Source of the DNA: Leishmania mexicana MHOM/GT/2001/U1103
Taxonomy: Eukaryota; Euglenozoa; Kinetoplastea; Trypanosomatida; Trypanosomatidae
DNA length: 62,500 nt
Assembly: GCF_000234665.1 (NCBI RefSeq)
Contig: NC_018338.1
Location: 448,584 to 511,083, forward strand
Direction of reading: 5' to 3'
The translations under genes and the position numbers were made by a program. Shown piece after piece: positions 1-10,300 of this stretch (position 1 is its first letter; each line of letters begins with the position of its first letter). The notes beneath the pieces are model-generated. The model saw only the letters and a program-made list of their open reading frames with translations, was not told the origin of the DNA and did no database searches.

Positions 1-202
1 CAAGAAGTGGGTTGCTGACCCGGCAAACCGCGTGTGCCGCCCGCCTGGGTCGTGGATCTGCCCCGGGCAGTACCCGCCGGCGAAGGAGATCCAGGAGATG
101 CTGGCACACCGGGTCTCCTTCGATCAGGTGGACAAGGACAAGAAGCGCAAGGCGACGTACCACGAGGAGTACATGCGCCGGATGCGTGAAAACGAGATCT
201 GA
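1..202 (+). CDS. STT3: Oligosaccharyltransferase catalytic subunit STT3, C-terminal end (partial)
   Basis: The frame opening at base 2 runs 66 codons to TGA at 200-202 and continues off the left edge. The peptide contains GSWICPGQYPPAKEIQ and ends in a charged tail (KDKKRKATYHEEYMRRM). I recognise this as the soluble C-terminus of trypanosomatid STT3, the single-protein oligosaccharyltransferase that transfers glycans to Asn in the ER lumen. The catalytic WWDYG region would lie upstream, outside the window. Trypanosomatid STT3 genes often form tandem arrays, so this may be the last member of one. The assignment rests on the tail alone and comes from family recall, not from a search. Confidence 0.7.
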   Translation, partial: KKWVADPANRVCRPPGSWICPGQYPPAKEIQEMLAHRVSFDQVDKDKKRKATYHEEYMRRMRENEI

Positions 203-1212
203 CGGTAATGGCTGCCGCACCAGCAACAAGGAAAAAGCCAAGACGGCGCGTGCACTGGTCGGTGTTGGTGGTTCGACGGACAATCTCGGGGAAGAGGCTC
301 GCGGGAGCAGGGCACCGAAGAATGCAAAGAGAAGAAATTAGCCGCTCCAAGGGCGTCCCCAACCTCCTCCTCAGTTGTTGATGGGCTTGATGTTTTCGAG
401 TTGGATCGAGGTTGGTGGACAACGCGAGGCGAGAATCCTTTCCTGATGGTGTCCCGGTAAGGCGAGGAGAGGCACAGAAAAACAGACGGATAAGCGATCT
501 TGATTTCCCGGCTCGTGTGTCCATGTGTGTGTGTGTGTGTCTGTGTGTGCGAGAGTGCATACGTGACCCCTATCACTCGTTCTTTCGGGATCCACGACCT
601 CTTGTCGGGGCTGTGAAATGCGCAGAGCAAGCTTCGTCTGTAGCACTCGACTGCTCTCTCTCTCGCCCATGCAACCACCAAATACCTCATCTTTCATCCC
701 AGGCTCGCTTTTCGCTAGTGTACCTTGTACTTTGATCCCTCTCGCCCTGACGCTCTCGTCCCCCTTATACCCGTGTGTTTATATCCTCTCCGTTTCAGCT
801 ACATGCACACACACACACGTATTGTTGTACACACATCCGTAGGAGTAGCAATATTGATAGAGGCATAGATCGAAGGTAATAAGATAGTGGTGAGTGCACA
901 TGTCCTCAGAAAGGAAAAAACCGGAGCATTAGCGATCAAGCGGAGTAGCATTGCCGCGAGAAGAATATCAGCCCCCCCCCCTCGTCACCACCATCACCAC
1001 CACCACCGCCTTCCTTCCGTACGGTATCGCTTCCCCACACCCTCCCTTTGCCTGATTTACGTGTCTTTCAACGCACACCTCAGTTGTCAGAGCCGGTAGT
1101 GAAGAGGAGGTGGTGGGTGTGTGTTGTTACCACGCATGGAGCAATTCTGTTCCCAGCATCACCCACCCACCCCCTCTCTGCCCACTCCCTCTTTTGGTTT
1201 ACCTTCATCACC
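203..1212 (+). other. Intergenic/UTR region between STT3 and the rhodanese-domain gene
   Basis: No credible gene. It holds a TG run near 520-547, a CA run near 803-819, a C-run and CAC repeats near 970-1010, and a pyrimidine tract at about 1030-1079 followed by AG at 1082-1083 and 1089-1090, the likely spliced-leader acceptors for the next gene. A second possible acceptor is the AG at 1155-1156. Confidence 0.7.
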
Positions 1213-1216
1213 ATGA
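1136..1216 (+). other. Upstream ORF (26 codons) whose stop overlaps the rhodanese start
   Basis: If trans-splicing uses the AG near 1083-1090, the first ATG of the mRNA is at 1136, in a different frame from the main ORF. It reads 26 codons and ends at TGA 1214-1216, overlapping the main start as ATGA. Use of the AG at 1156 would remove it. It may be a translational attenuator, or it may not be in the mRNA at all. Confidence 0.35.
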
Positions 1217-3057
1217 GCTTACAGAGAGTGACAACCGTGAACATGCTGCGCTCCGGCGCTGCCACCGCTAGCTCCGCCGCGGTCTCCAGTCGCGGCGTGG
1301 GGCAGCGCAGTCACGGCCTGTCGCCTCGTCAGGTCGGCATGCGTCTTGGTAAAAAGACGACGAAACCAGTCCCTGGACTCCCTAGTGCTGGTGCCTTGGC
1401 ACTTTGCGTGCACGACCGCTTTCAACGGTGGTGTAATGCGGGAGGCGATGACACAACCCATGGAGTGCGGCGATTCAGACTGAGCACTAGTGCCCAGCAC
1501 AGCGGCCATCTCCGCTCCAGTGAACGCTCCCTGTCGGCGGGTAGCAAGGATGAAGCACCGAGCACAGCCATCCGAAATGTCAACGCCAGCACCATTGACG
1601 CGAGGCTCGCCGCGAAGGACCTCGCGGCTGCGGAGGAGGAACTCCGCCGCCTACAGGAGAACGTTGACGCCTTCGCCGACTCCTCCTCGTCTTTTCGGGA
1701 AGAGGATCAGCACCCCAGCGGAGATGTCGCGACTAGTGCGGCGCCGCTGACGTCATCCTCCCCTGTCCCGAGGGAGGCGATCGCTTCGACAACCGCCGCC
1801 GACGTGGAAGGCAATGCAACGATCGTTGACAGCGGTGGCGGCGCCGTGCCTGAGTGGCCGGAGCCGACGCTGGACGATATTGACCGCTCCATTCCGCAAG
1901 TCGACTGCGAGTTCATCGCCAGCCTCATCCGAAGCCGCAACCTCCGCCGAGACGAGTTCCTCACCAAGAAGGAGGCCGTTAAGCAGCGCGTAGAGGAGCT
2001 CACCAAAAAGATGACGTCGACTGTGAACGAGGTCGTCAAGTTACCCTTTGTAGGCGGGCTCGGTCTTGGCTGGCTCAGCAAGCTGAAGGGGGGCGATGAG
2101 GCAGAGGGTAGCGAGAGTGGGCTGGTGGCCACGACCACCGAGGCGCCGGTTGTTGCGTCGGGAGCGGTGCTGGAGACGCTGAGCGCGGAAGAGAAGGACC
2201 TGCTGCATACGACTCGTCCCGAGTACGACGACGGCTTTGTTCTACTCGATTGCCGCACCGTGAACGAAGTGACTTCGTGGGGCATTATAGAAGGCGCCAA
2301 GGTACTGCCCGCCCACGAGCTCTTCGAGGCCTTTCACGCGGCCCCGGAAGAGTTCATGCAGGACTACGGCTTTGCCAAGCCGAGGCCAGAGGATATCATC
2401 ATTTGCTACTGCCAGTACGGGCCGCGCTCGCTGATGGCAGCGCAGATTCTGAGCTGGATGGGCTACCTAAAGGTTATGCACTTCAGGGACGGCTACTACG
2501 AATGGGGCAAGCAGTACAACCTCCTCCTACGGCGATGGATGGAGCATGATAAGGAGAGCGGCAACGAGCTTCGCCGCCTCGCTACCTTTCGCGCCGGCCT
2601 TGAGCTGCAGCGTGAAATCGCCCCCGAATTCAACGCACTACCGATGCAGGAGGCCCGCCAGTACCTGCGAGACACGACACGCAGCCCTGGTAAGTTGGTG
2701 GTGGGCGATGGTCTGCGGCTGGAGGCGTACAAGATGGTGGCGAAGCTGACAGAGGGACTGGCACCGGCCTCGCTGCCTGGTGTTCTCGATGATGATGACA
2801 TTGCCCCAACTGGTAGCAGGGGTGCTGCGGAGAGCCAGAGCACCCGGACGCGTCGACTCGGGGAACAGCAACTGACGCGATTTCTCGAGCAGGCGACCGG
2901 CCTGGACCCGAAGAAGGAGCTCAGTCGGCCAGCCCTCTCTATGAACATGGGCCAAGCCCAGGCGACGGTGCTGGACTCCTTGGCGTATGGGCACGAGCTG
3001 GGTGCCTCCCCGGACGCCAAGACATCGCCTTTGTCGCAGCCGCCGCGACGGAACTAG
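1213..3057 (+). CDS. Rhodanese-like domain protein, probably mitochondrial
   Basis: 614 aa from the ATG at 1213; the frame stays open upstream, but that part lies over the splice acceptor. The N-terminus (about 1-55) is rich in Arg, Ser and Ala with few acidic residues, compatible with a mitochondrial presequence. Residues about 60-330 are low-complexity and charged, with a possible short coiled coil near LAAAEEELRRLQENV. The rhodanese domain spans about 341-435: it opens with LLDCRTVNEV and has the active-site loop C400-Q-Y-G-P-R-S406, so the persulfide-forming Cys is present. Rhodaneses transfer sulfane sulfur or act as sulfur carriers. The tail to 614 has no domain I recognise. The substrate and partner cannot be deduced. 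Confidence 0.85.
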   Translation: MSLQRVTTVNMLRSGAATASSAAVSSRGVGQRSHGLSPRQVGMRLGKKTTKPVPGLPSAGALALCVHDRFQRWCNAGGDDTTHGVRRFRLSTSAQHSGHLRSSERSLSAGSKDEAPSTAIRNVNASTIDARLAAKDLAAAEEELRRLQENVDAFADSSSSFREEDQHPSGDVATSAAPLTSSSPVPREAIASTTAADVEGNATIVDSGGGAVPEWPEPTLDDIDRSIPQVDCEFIASLIRSRNLRRDEFLTKKEAVKQRVEELTKKMTSTVNEVVKLPFVGGLGLGWLSKLKGGDEAEGSESGLVATTTEAPVVASGAVLETLSAEEKDLLHTTRPEYDDGFVLLDCRTVNEVTSWGIIEGAKVLPAHELFEAFHAAPEEFMQDYGFAKPRPEDIIICYCQYGPRSLMAAQILSWMGYLKVMHFRDGYYEWGKQYNLLLRRWMEHDKESGNELRRLATFRAGLELQREIAPEFNALPMQEARQYLRDTTRSPGKLVVGDGLRLEAYKMVAKLTEGLAPASLPGVLDDDDIAPTGSRGAAESQSTRTRRLGEQQLTRFLEQATGLDPKKELSRPALSMNMGQAQATVLDSLAYGHELGASPDAKTSPLSQPPRRN

Positions 3058-3918
3058 ACGGAGTCCTGAGAGACACGCACGCACAGTTTTCTTCCTTTGC
3101 GTAGGTGAGGCCGCTTGCTGAGGTGCAATGGGCAAGAAGGACGGAGTACGCAGCGGCCCTGATTGCATGATATGCATGCAGGATGGTGCTGCTCCGGTGC
3201 CACCTCCGTCCTGGAACGAGTGGTGCCGTGGCGTCGTTTCGGCGCACGTTGAGTGCATCTGTTGGTTGCTCCTCCTCTCCCCGTCACTCGCACCCGCGCT
3301 CTCCCTCTCTAGCCGTTCTCTGCTAAGGGGGTATTCGACTGCATATGAGTCCCACCCCGACAAAGAAAACGGGAAGAGAGGAGTGGATGACGTGCCACTC
3401 TTGCTCTTCTTTTATGGGCTGGCGTCCAGGTGCTCACGTGTCCCGCACGCTCCATGGACCCGCAGCGTCCCACGAGGTGAGTGCACCGTGAGTAACCAGG
3501 TGGGCATGCAAGCACCTTTCACGCCCCCTAACCGCCTCTTTACATGTGGGGGCAAAAGTCGACGAAGGGGTGTCCCCGTCACTGACAAGACATCATGCGT
3601 CCGCCACCCCTTCCCACACTCCGCTCATCCCTGCCCCCCCTCCCTCCCTCCCTCTCTTTCCCAACAGCAACTGCATGAGTAAGTGAAGCAGCAACTCCAC
3701 ACACACACGCATTTTTTTTACCCTTTTCATTCGTGTTTCCATCCTGTTAGGCTTGACATCGTTTCGAGTCTCTCTGACAAAAGCCCGGGATCTGTGGTTG
3801 CCCGTGCCGTTCGCTGGTCTTCACCCCTCCTCCCCCACCTCCGCTCTCTCCGCCAGCAGAGTTCCGTTCCTTACCGATAGCCAAAAAAAAGCCGAAACCA
3901 AGAAAAAAGAGCTTAACC
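3058..3918 (+). other. Intergenic/UTR region before fumarate reductase 1
   Basis: No supported gene; the open frames here are compositionally UTR-like. T/C-rich stretches at 3600-3660 and 3705-3860 are likely splicing and polyadenylation signals. Candidate acceptors are the AGs near 3855-3858 and 3881. Confidence 0.65.
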
Positions 3919-6900
3919 ATGGCGGATGGAAAGACCTCTGCATCTGTGGTGGCGGTCGACGCCGAGCGCGCGGCGAAGGAACGCGACGCGGCCGCCCGCG
4001 CGATGCTGCAGGGCGGCGGCGTCTCACCAGCTGGAAAAGCTCAGCTGTTAAAGAAGGGCCTCGTGCACACGGTCCCGTACACTCTCAAGGTCGTCGTGGC
4101 GGACCCCAAGGAGATGGAGAAGGCCACGGCAGATGCGGAGGAAGTGCTCCAGGCTGCCTTCCAGGTGGTCGACACTCTCCTCAACAACTTCAACGAGAAC
4201 AGCGAGGTGTCCCGCGTCAACCGATTGGCGGTCGGTGAGGAACACCAGATGTCTGAGACTCTGAAGCATGTAATGGCCTGCTGCCAGAAAGTGTACCACT
4301 CGTCGCGCGGCGTCTTCGACCCCGCCGTCGGCCCGCTCGTCCGTGAGCTGCGCGAGGCCGCCCATAAGGGCAAGACGGTGCCGGCGGAGCGCGTCAACGA
4401 CCTCCTCAGCAAGTGCACGCTGAACGCTAGCTTCTCCATTGACATGAGCCGTGGCATGATCGCCCGCAAGCACCCGGACGCGATGCTGGACCTTGGTGGT
4501 GTGAACAAGGGCTACGGCATCGACTACATCGTGGAGCACCTCAACAGCCTCGGCTACGACGACGTCTTCTTCGAGTGGGGCGGTGATGTCCGTGCCAGTG
4601 GCAAGAACCAGTTGAGCCAGCCCTGGGCCGTCGGTATCGTGCGCCCCCCCGCTTTGGCGGACATTCGAACTGTGGTCCCGGAGGACAAGCGGTCCTTCAT
4701 CCGTGTGGTCCGCCTCAACAACGAGGCCATCGCCACTAGCGGTGACTACGAGAACCTCGTTGAGGGCCCCGGCTCCAAGGTGTACTCGTCAACCTTCAAT
4801 CCGACGTCCAAAAACCTGCTGGAGCCGACCGAGGCGGGCATGGCGCAGGTCTCCGTGAAGTGCTGCAGCTGCATATACGCCGATGCCTTGGCCACCGCCG
4901 CGCTCCTCAAGAACGACCCGGCGGCCGTCCGCCGCATCCTGGACAACTGGCGCTACGTGCGTGATACCGTCACCGACTACACCACCTACACCCGTGAGGG
5001 CGAGCGTGTTGCCAAGATGCTCGAAATCGCTACGGAGGATGCGGAGATGCGCGCGAAGCGCATCAAGGGCTCGCTGCCGGCGCGTGTGATCATCGTTGGT
5101 GGAGGTCTGGCCGGTTGCTCGGCTGCGATCGAGGCGGCCAACTGTGGCGCGCATGTGATTCTGCTGGAGAAGGAGCCAAAGCTCGGCGGCAACAGCGCCA
5201 AAGCAACGTCCGGCATCAACGCCTGGGGAACACGTGCGCAGGCGAAGCAGGGCGTCATGGACGGCGGCAAGTTCTTTGAGCGCGACACGCACCGCTCCGG
5301 CAAGGGTGGCAACTGCGATCCGTGCCTTGTCAAGACGCTATCTGTAAAGAGCTCCGACGCGGTGAAGTGGCTATCCGAGCTTGGCGTGCCGCTGACAGTG
5401 CTGTCGCAGCTCGGCGGCGCGAGCCGCAAGCGTTGCCACCGCGCCCCAGATAAGTCGGATGGTACCCCGGTTCCGGTGGGCTTCACGATCATGAAGACTC
5501 TGGAGAACCATATCGTCAACGACCTCAGCCGCCATGTTACTGTGATGACGGGCATTACAGTGACAGCGCTGGAGAGCACGAGCCGTGTCCGCCCTGATGG
5601 CGTCCTTGTGAAGCACGTGACGGGGGTCCACCTCATCCAGGCCAGCGGGCAGTCCATGGTTCTGAACGCCGACGCTGTCATTCTCGCCACCGGCGGCTTC
5701 TCGAACGACCACACGCCCAACTCGCTCCTGCAGCAGTACGCGCCGCAACTGTCGTCCTTCCCCACCACCAACGGTGTATGGGCCACAGGTGATGGTGTGA
5801 AGATGGCGAGCAAGCTGGGCGTGGCGCTGGTAGACATGGACAAGGTGCAGCTGCACCCGACCGGTCTGCTAGACCCGAAGGATCCGTCGAATCGCACCAA
5901 GTACCTCGGTCCCGAGGCGCTGCGTGGCTCCGGCGGCGTGCTGCTGAACAAGAACGGTGAGCGCTTCGTGAACGAGCTGGACCTGCGCTCCGTCGTGTCG
6001 CAGGCGATTATCGCGCAGGACAACGAGTACCCCGGGTCCGGCGGCAGCAAATTCGCGTACTGCGTGCTGAATGAAACCGCGGCGAAGCTCTTCGGCAAAA
6101 ATTTCCTCGGCTTCTACTGGAACCGCCTCGGTCTCTTCCAGAAGGTGGATAGCGTCGCTGGTCTGGCGAAACTGATTGGCTGCCCGGAGGCGAATGTGGT
6201 GGCAACCCTGAAGCAGTACGAGGAGCTCTCCTCCAAGAAGTTAAACCCCTGCCCGCTAACTGGCAAGAGCGTGTTCCCTTGTGTGCTGGGTACCCAAGGG
6301 CCCTACTACGTCGCCCTCGTCACACCGTCGATCCACTACACCATGGGTGGCTGCCTCATCTCGCCCTCGGCGGAGATGCAGACGATAGACAATAGCGGTG
6401 TGACCCCCGTTCGTCGTCCCATTCTTGGTCTCTTTGGCGCTGGCGAGGTGACGGGCGGCGTGCACGGTGGCAACCGTCTCGGCGGCAACTCGCTGCTGGA
6501 GTGCGTCGTCTTTGGCAAGATCGCCGGCGACCGTGCGGCCACGATTCTGCAGAAGAAGAACACGGGGCTATCCATGACGGAGTGGTCGACCGTGGTGCTG
6601 CGTGAGGTGCGCGAGGGTGGCGTGTACGGTGCCGGCTCGCGCGTGCTGCGCTTCAACATGCCCGGCGCGCTGCAGAGGACTGGCCTTGCACTTGGTCAGT
6701 TCATCGGCATTCGCGGTGACTGGGACGGCCACCGACTGATTGGCTACTACAGCCCCATCACGTTGCCGGACGATGTCGGTGTGATTGGCATCCTTGCCCG
6801 TGCCGACAAGGGCCGCCTGGCGGAGTGGATCTCTGCCTTGCAGCCTGGAGACGCGGTGGAGATGAAGGCGTGCGGGGGTCTCATTATCGACCGCCGCTTC

Positions 6901-7362
6901 GCCGAGCGCCACTTCTTCTTCCGTGGCCACAAGATTCGAAAGCTCGCCCTCATCGGTGGCGGCACGGGTGTCGCGCCGATGCTGCAGATTGTGCGGGCTG
7001 CGGTGAAGAAGCCCTTCGTGGACTCGATCGAGAGCATCCAGTTCATTTACGCCGCCGAGGACGTATCGGAGCTGACGTACCGCACCCTGCTTGAGAGCTA
7101 CGAGGAGGAGTACGGCTCTGAGAAATTCAAGTGTCACTTCGTTCTCAACAACCCTCCTGCCCAGTGGACCGATGGCGTCGGCTTCGTTGATACCGCTTTG
7201 CTACGCTCCGCCGTGCAGGCGCCGTCCAACGACCTTCTGGTGGCCATCTGCGGTCCGCCGATCATGCAGCGTGCGGTCAAGGGTGCCCTCAAGGGTCTCG
7301 GCTACAACATGAACCTCGTGCGCACGGTGGATGAAACAGAACCCCCCTCGGCCAAGATTTAA
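3919..7362 (+). CDS. FRDg: NADH-dependent fumarate reductase, three-domain, glycosomal type
   Basis: 1147 aa. Three modules are visible. Residues about 45-335 form an ApbE-like flavin-transferase domain (EWGGDVRASG, DLGGVNKGYG). Residues about 388-870 form the FAD-binding fumarate reductase domain, with the Rossmann motif VIIVGGGLAG at 390-399, LGGNSAKATSGIN, HPTG and HGGNRLGGNS. Residues about 900-1140 form a cytochrome-b5-reductase-like domain with YYSP for FAD and GGGTGVAPM for NADH. The protein ends in AKI, a plausible PTS1 glycosome signal. In trypanosomatids such soluble enzymes reduce fumarate to succinate with NADH, balancing glycosomal redox during succinic fermentation. ATG 3919 follows an A-rich leader and is the first in frame. 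Several blocks of the FAD domain are identical in DNA to the gene at 12067. Confidence 0.95.
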   Translation: MADGKTSASVVAVDAERAAKERDAAARAMLQGGGVSPAGKAQLLKKGLVHTVPYTLKVVVADPKEMEKATADAEEVLQAAFQVVDTLLNNFNENSEVSRVNRLAVGEEHQMSETLKHVMACCQKVYHSSRGVFDPAVGPLVRELREAAHKGKTVPAERVNDLLSKCTLNASFSIDMSRGMIARKHPDAMLDLGGVNKGYGIDYIVEHLNSLGYDDVFFEWGGDVRASGKNQLSQPWAVGIVRPPALADIRTVVPEDKRSFIRVVRLNNEAIATSGDYENLVEGPGSKVYSSTFNPTSKNLLEPTEAGMAQVSVKCCSCIYADALATAALLKNDPAAVRRILDNWRYVRDTVTDYTTYTREGERVAKMLEIATEDAEMRAKRIKGSLPARVIIVGGGLAGCSAAIEAANCGAHVILLEKEPKLGGNSAKATSGINAWGTRAQAKQGVMDGGKFFERDTHRSGKGGNCDPCLVKTLSVKSSDAVKWLSELGVPLTVLSQLGGASRKRCHRAPDKSDGTPVPVGFTIMKTLENHIVNDLSRHVTVMTGITVTALESTSRVRPDGVLVKHVTGVHLIQASGQSMVLNADAVILATGGFSNDHTPNSLLQQYAPQLSSFPTTNGVWATGDGVKMASKLGVALVDMDKVQLHPTGLLDPKDPSNRTKYLGPEALRGSGGVLLNKNGERFVNELDLRSVVSQAIIAQDNEYPGSGGSKFAYCVLNETAAKLFGKNFLGFYWNRLGLFQKVDSVAGLAKLIGCPEANVVATLKQYEELSSKKLNPCPLTGKSVFPCVLGTQGPYYVALVTPSIHYTMGGCLISPSAEMQTIDNSGVTPVRRPILGLFGAGEVTGGVHGGNRLGGNSLLECVVFGKIAGDRAATILQKKNTGLSMTEWSTVVLREVREGGVYGAGSRVLRFNMPGALQRTGLALGQFIGIRGDWDGHRLIGYYSPITLPDDVGVIGILARADKGRLAEWISALQPGDAVEMKACGGLIIDRRFAERHFFFRGHKIRKLALIGGGTGVAPMLQIVRAAVKKPFVDSIESIQFIYAAEDVSELTYRTLLESYEEEYGSEKFKCHFVLNNPPAQWTDGVGFVDTALLRSAVQAPSNDLLVAICGPPIMQRAVKGALKGLGYNMNLVRTVDETEPPSAKI

Positions 7363-10300
7363 AGACAACCACGAAAAAAAAAACAGCGTAGGTCTCTGTG
7401 TAATTCCATTCGCCCCGCTTCTCACACCTGGGTGGAGGGGCGAGAGAGAAAAGAAAGCACACGCGCGCGCAAAGGAGGGTGCGCTACTGCTGAATGAGGC
7501 GAGACATCACGTCAACCTCACTTTCTGTGCTGCGTTCACATGCACACAACACCCATCACCTCACGAGGACTGGTCTCCCCGTTTTTTTTTCGTTTCTATC
7601 CCTCTGGCCCTCCCCGGCTTGTAGGCTCCTACCGTTTTTGCGTGCGCTTTCTTCCCTTTTTTGAAACTGACTTGGTGCGGTATGCTCCTGGGTACCGCGC
7701 CACACTGCGCACGTGCGTGCGTGCGCGTGCATGTGTGTGTGAAGCGTGCGCTACCTCTGATTCTGTGTGGTGCAGGTTTTTCTTGTTGTTTTCGTGGCAT
7801 GCTTGTGTTTCTTTCGAGCTTTGTGCTCACATTTGCGCACACACAAGCACAGACAGAAGGTAATATTTTTCCGCATGCATGACGCAACACCCACTCACCG
7901 CTTCTCCTTTGTTTTGTCTTTTTTTTTGCCACACCCGTCCTTTTATTCTCCATCTCTGTCAAGTGCATGCGTGTACGAGCCATCACGGCGTGAGCGTGGG
8001 AGGAGGAGGACGGTGTGACGTCCACAACGATGAGTGCAGCATACGTACAAAGGAAAACGAATATATATATATATATGATGCAGACAGCTCATACAAGGTG
8101 CAAGCGAGAGTTGGGCATTACCACAATGAAAGGGGTCACACCAGCACATCCGGAGCACACACGCACACGTGTAAAGGACTCTTGTGTGTGCCCGTGCATT
8201 ACCATTTCAGCGGCAGGAAGAAAACAGAAAAGGGCCAGAAACGCACTCACCGGTGTCTTCCTGCTATGAAAAACTTTTATTCCGTTTTGCTGCTTGTTCC
8301 TGCTGATGAATGGCTGACTGATATTTATGCTTGATGTAATGGATGCTCTTCGGCTTCTCAGGGCCATTTTTTTTATGGAGGGCGTCTTCAGCACTTCAAG
8401 GGTAATGTGATTTGCGTGCGTTGGAGTGTAAACGTGTGTCTGTGTGTGTGTCCTGGCGGAGAGGCAGGGGCGAGTGGAACTTTGCCGCTGTTTGCTTTCT
8501 GTCGTCCTTCCATGTACACAGTTTGACCCCATTTTTTTTCCTTGGTATGGAGAGGGAGGGGGGCTGTGATGGTGGTGGTGGTTCTCTCTCCGTTGTTGTC
8601 ATCGTCGTTTGGCTGTTGTTGTTTTTCGTGACCTCTGCGGTTCTTTTGTTTTTGCCTTTCACCTTGTTGCCTGCGCTGCCTTTCCTCTCTTGTCTCGTCT
8701 ATCTTTGATGCCTCTTCGCTTTGGCTTTTTTGTCTGTTGTTGTTGCTCCTCTTTTTTTCTCCACGAATCAGCCAGAGTATACACACACACGCACGCACCC
8801 TGACAGCCTGCGCCTTTCCTCACACTCCCCCTCTCTCCTCCAATACAAAATCGCAAGAGGGGCAGAAGGCAGCGGCGGCGAAAGGTGGACATCCATTTCC
8901 TCGAAGGGGGTGAGTAGAAGGAAAGTGACAGGGGAGATCGCAGCAAATGCCTGCACATGTTTCAAGCATTGCCGCCACCATCACCCTTTTCTAATTCCCC
9001 AAGGTGCTTCGTGGAAGGCTCAAACCAACCCAACGAGAAAGATTCGCGTAGCGCCGAGTCACACCCGCTGGGTCACTTGTCTTTGCAATCTTCTGAGAGG
9101 AAGCAGCGCGTTTGCGCGTGTGCGAGAAAGATCGGATATGTGTCCATGCCTTCCCGTCTCGGGGTCCCTCTTTCTTCTGTCCTTTCTGGTGCAGTCTCAG
9201 TGACCCCGGGGTGAGTGGGTTGCACCATCTCTCTGTGTTTTGATGTGTGTATCTGCGGGCAGAGCGTAGCAGACTGTTCATCAGTCGTTGCCACTTCCTC
9301 GTTTGTTCTTCGTTTTTCTTCTGTTTTCCCCTTGTGCGTGCGCCTTAGTCTATTCTTCCCCACGCTCTCCGTTTAGTGGCCACGTCGATCTGTGTCCTCT
9401 CTCGAATTTCGACTCGCTGTGTGAAAGCGACGGGGAGAGTGCATGGATGTACGAGTACGTTCATCCATGTGCATGTAGCAGCTCTCTGCCCCCCCCCTAC
9501 TCCCCCCTTTGCTCGCCGTCCTTTGATCCTCTCTTTTTTTCTACATGTATCTTGTCCATGATTTTCTCTTCATGTTCCTGAACCTCTTCTGTTTTTTTTT
9601 AGGGGGTCACCTTCGCTGGCGGGAACAAATCGTGAAGGGAATGCGACGTAGGGTGATGGAAAGAGAAGGAGGCAACGCTAATATACGGAAAACGCCTGTG
9701 TCAAGCAGTTCCGCAACAACGCAGCAGTCCTTTTTCCCCCTCTGAGCTCAGTGTTGCCCCTAAAAACAAACCATAAAAACCACACGGTCATTTACCACTC
9801 GCACGCACATTCCCTGCGCGCAATTCTCGACATGCCCACTACCTCTGAAAAAGATACTCATCTTTTACTTTCCATTCTATTCTAGTATCGTCTATCCCCC
9901 TTTTGTCTCCCTGTCGCACCAGCACAAACCCGTCCCCGCTGCCCTATTCTCGAGCTGCCTATCAAGTCAAAATGGCCAGAAAATGTACCTGTCCTTTTTT
10001 GCGAGTGGTGTCGGAGTGCCGCACCGCCAAGATCGAAAATCTTGTGCGCACAAAATCGTGAGCGCGTACACACACACACGCACACCCAATGGAAACCTGT
10101 GCCCCAGCGCGTCAAGGCGCAGCGATGGTACCCCCTCTCTCTCCCCTTACGCTGAGAGCACGCCATTGCCGCGAACGCCGTCTCTCTTCTGATTGCATCC
10201 TGTGCGAATGTGCCCTCTCCCACCACCACCACTCTGATGCAGTGTACCCTGCACTTCTTTGACGAGAGGGATGGCGCACACTCAGCTCCACCTCCACGTC

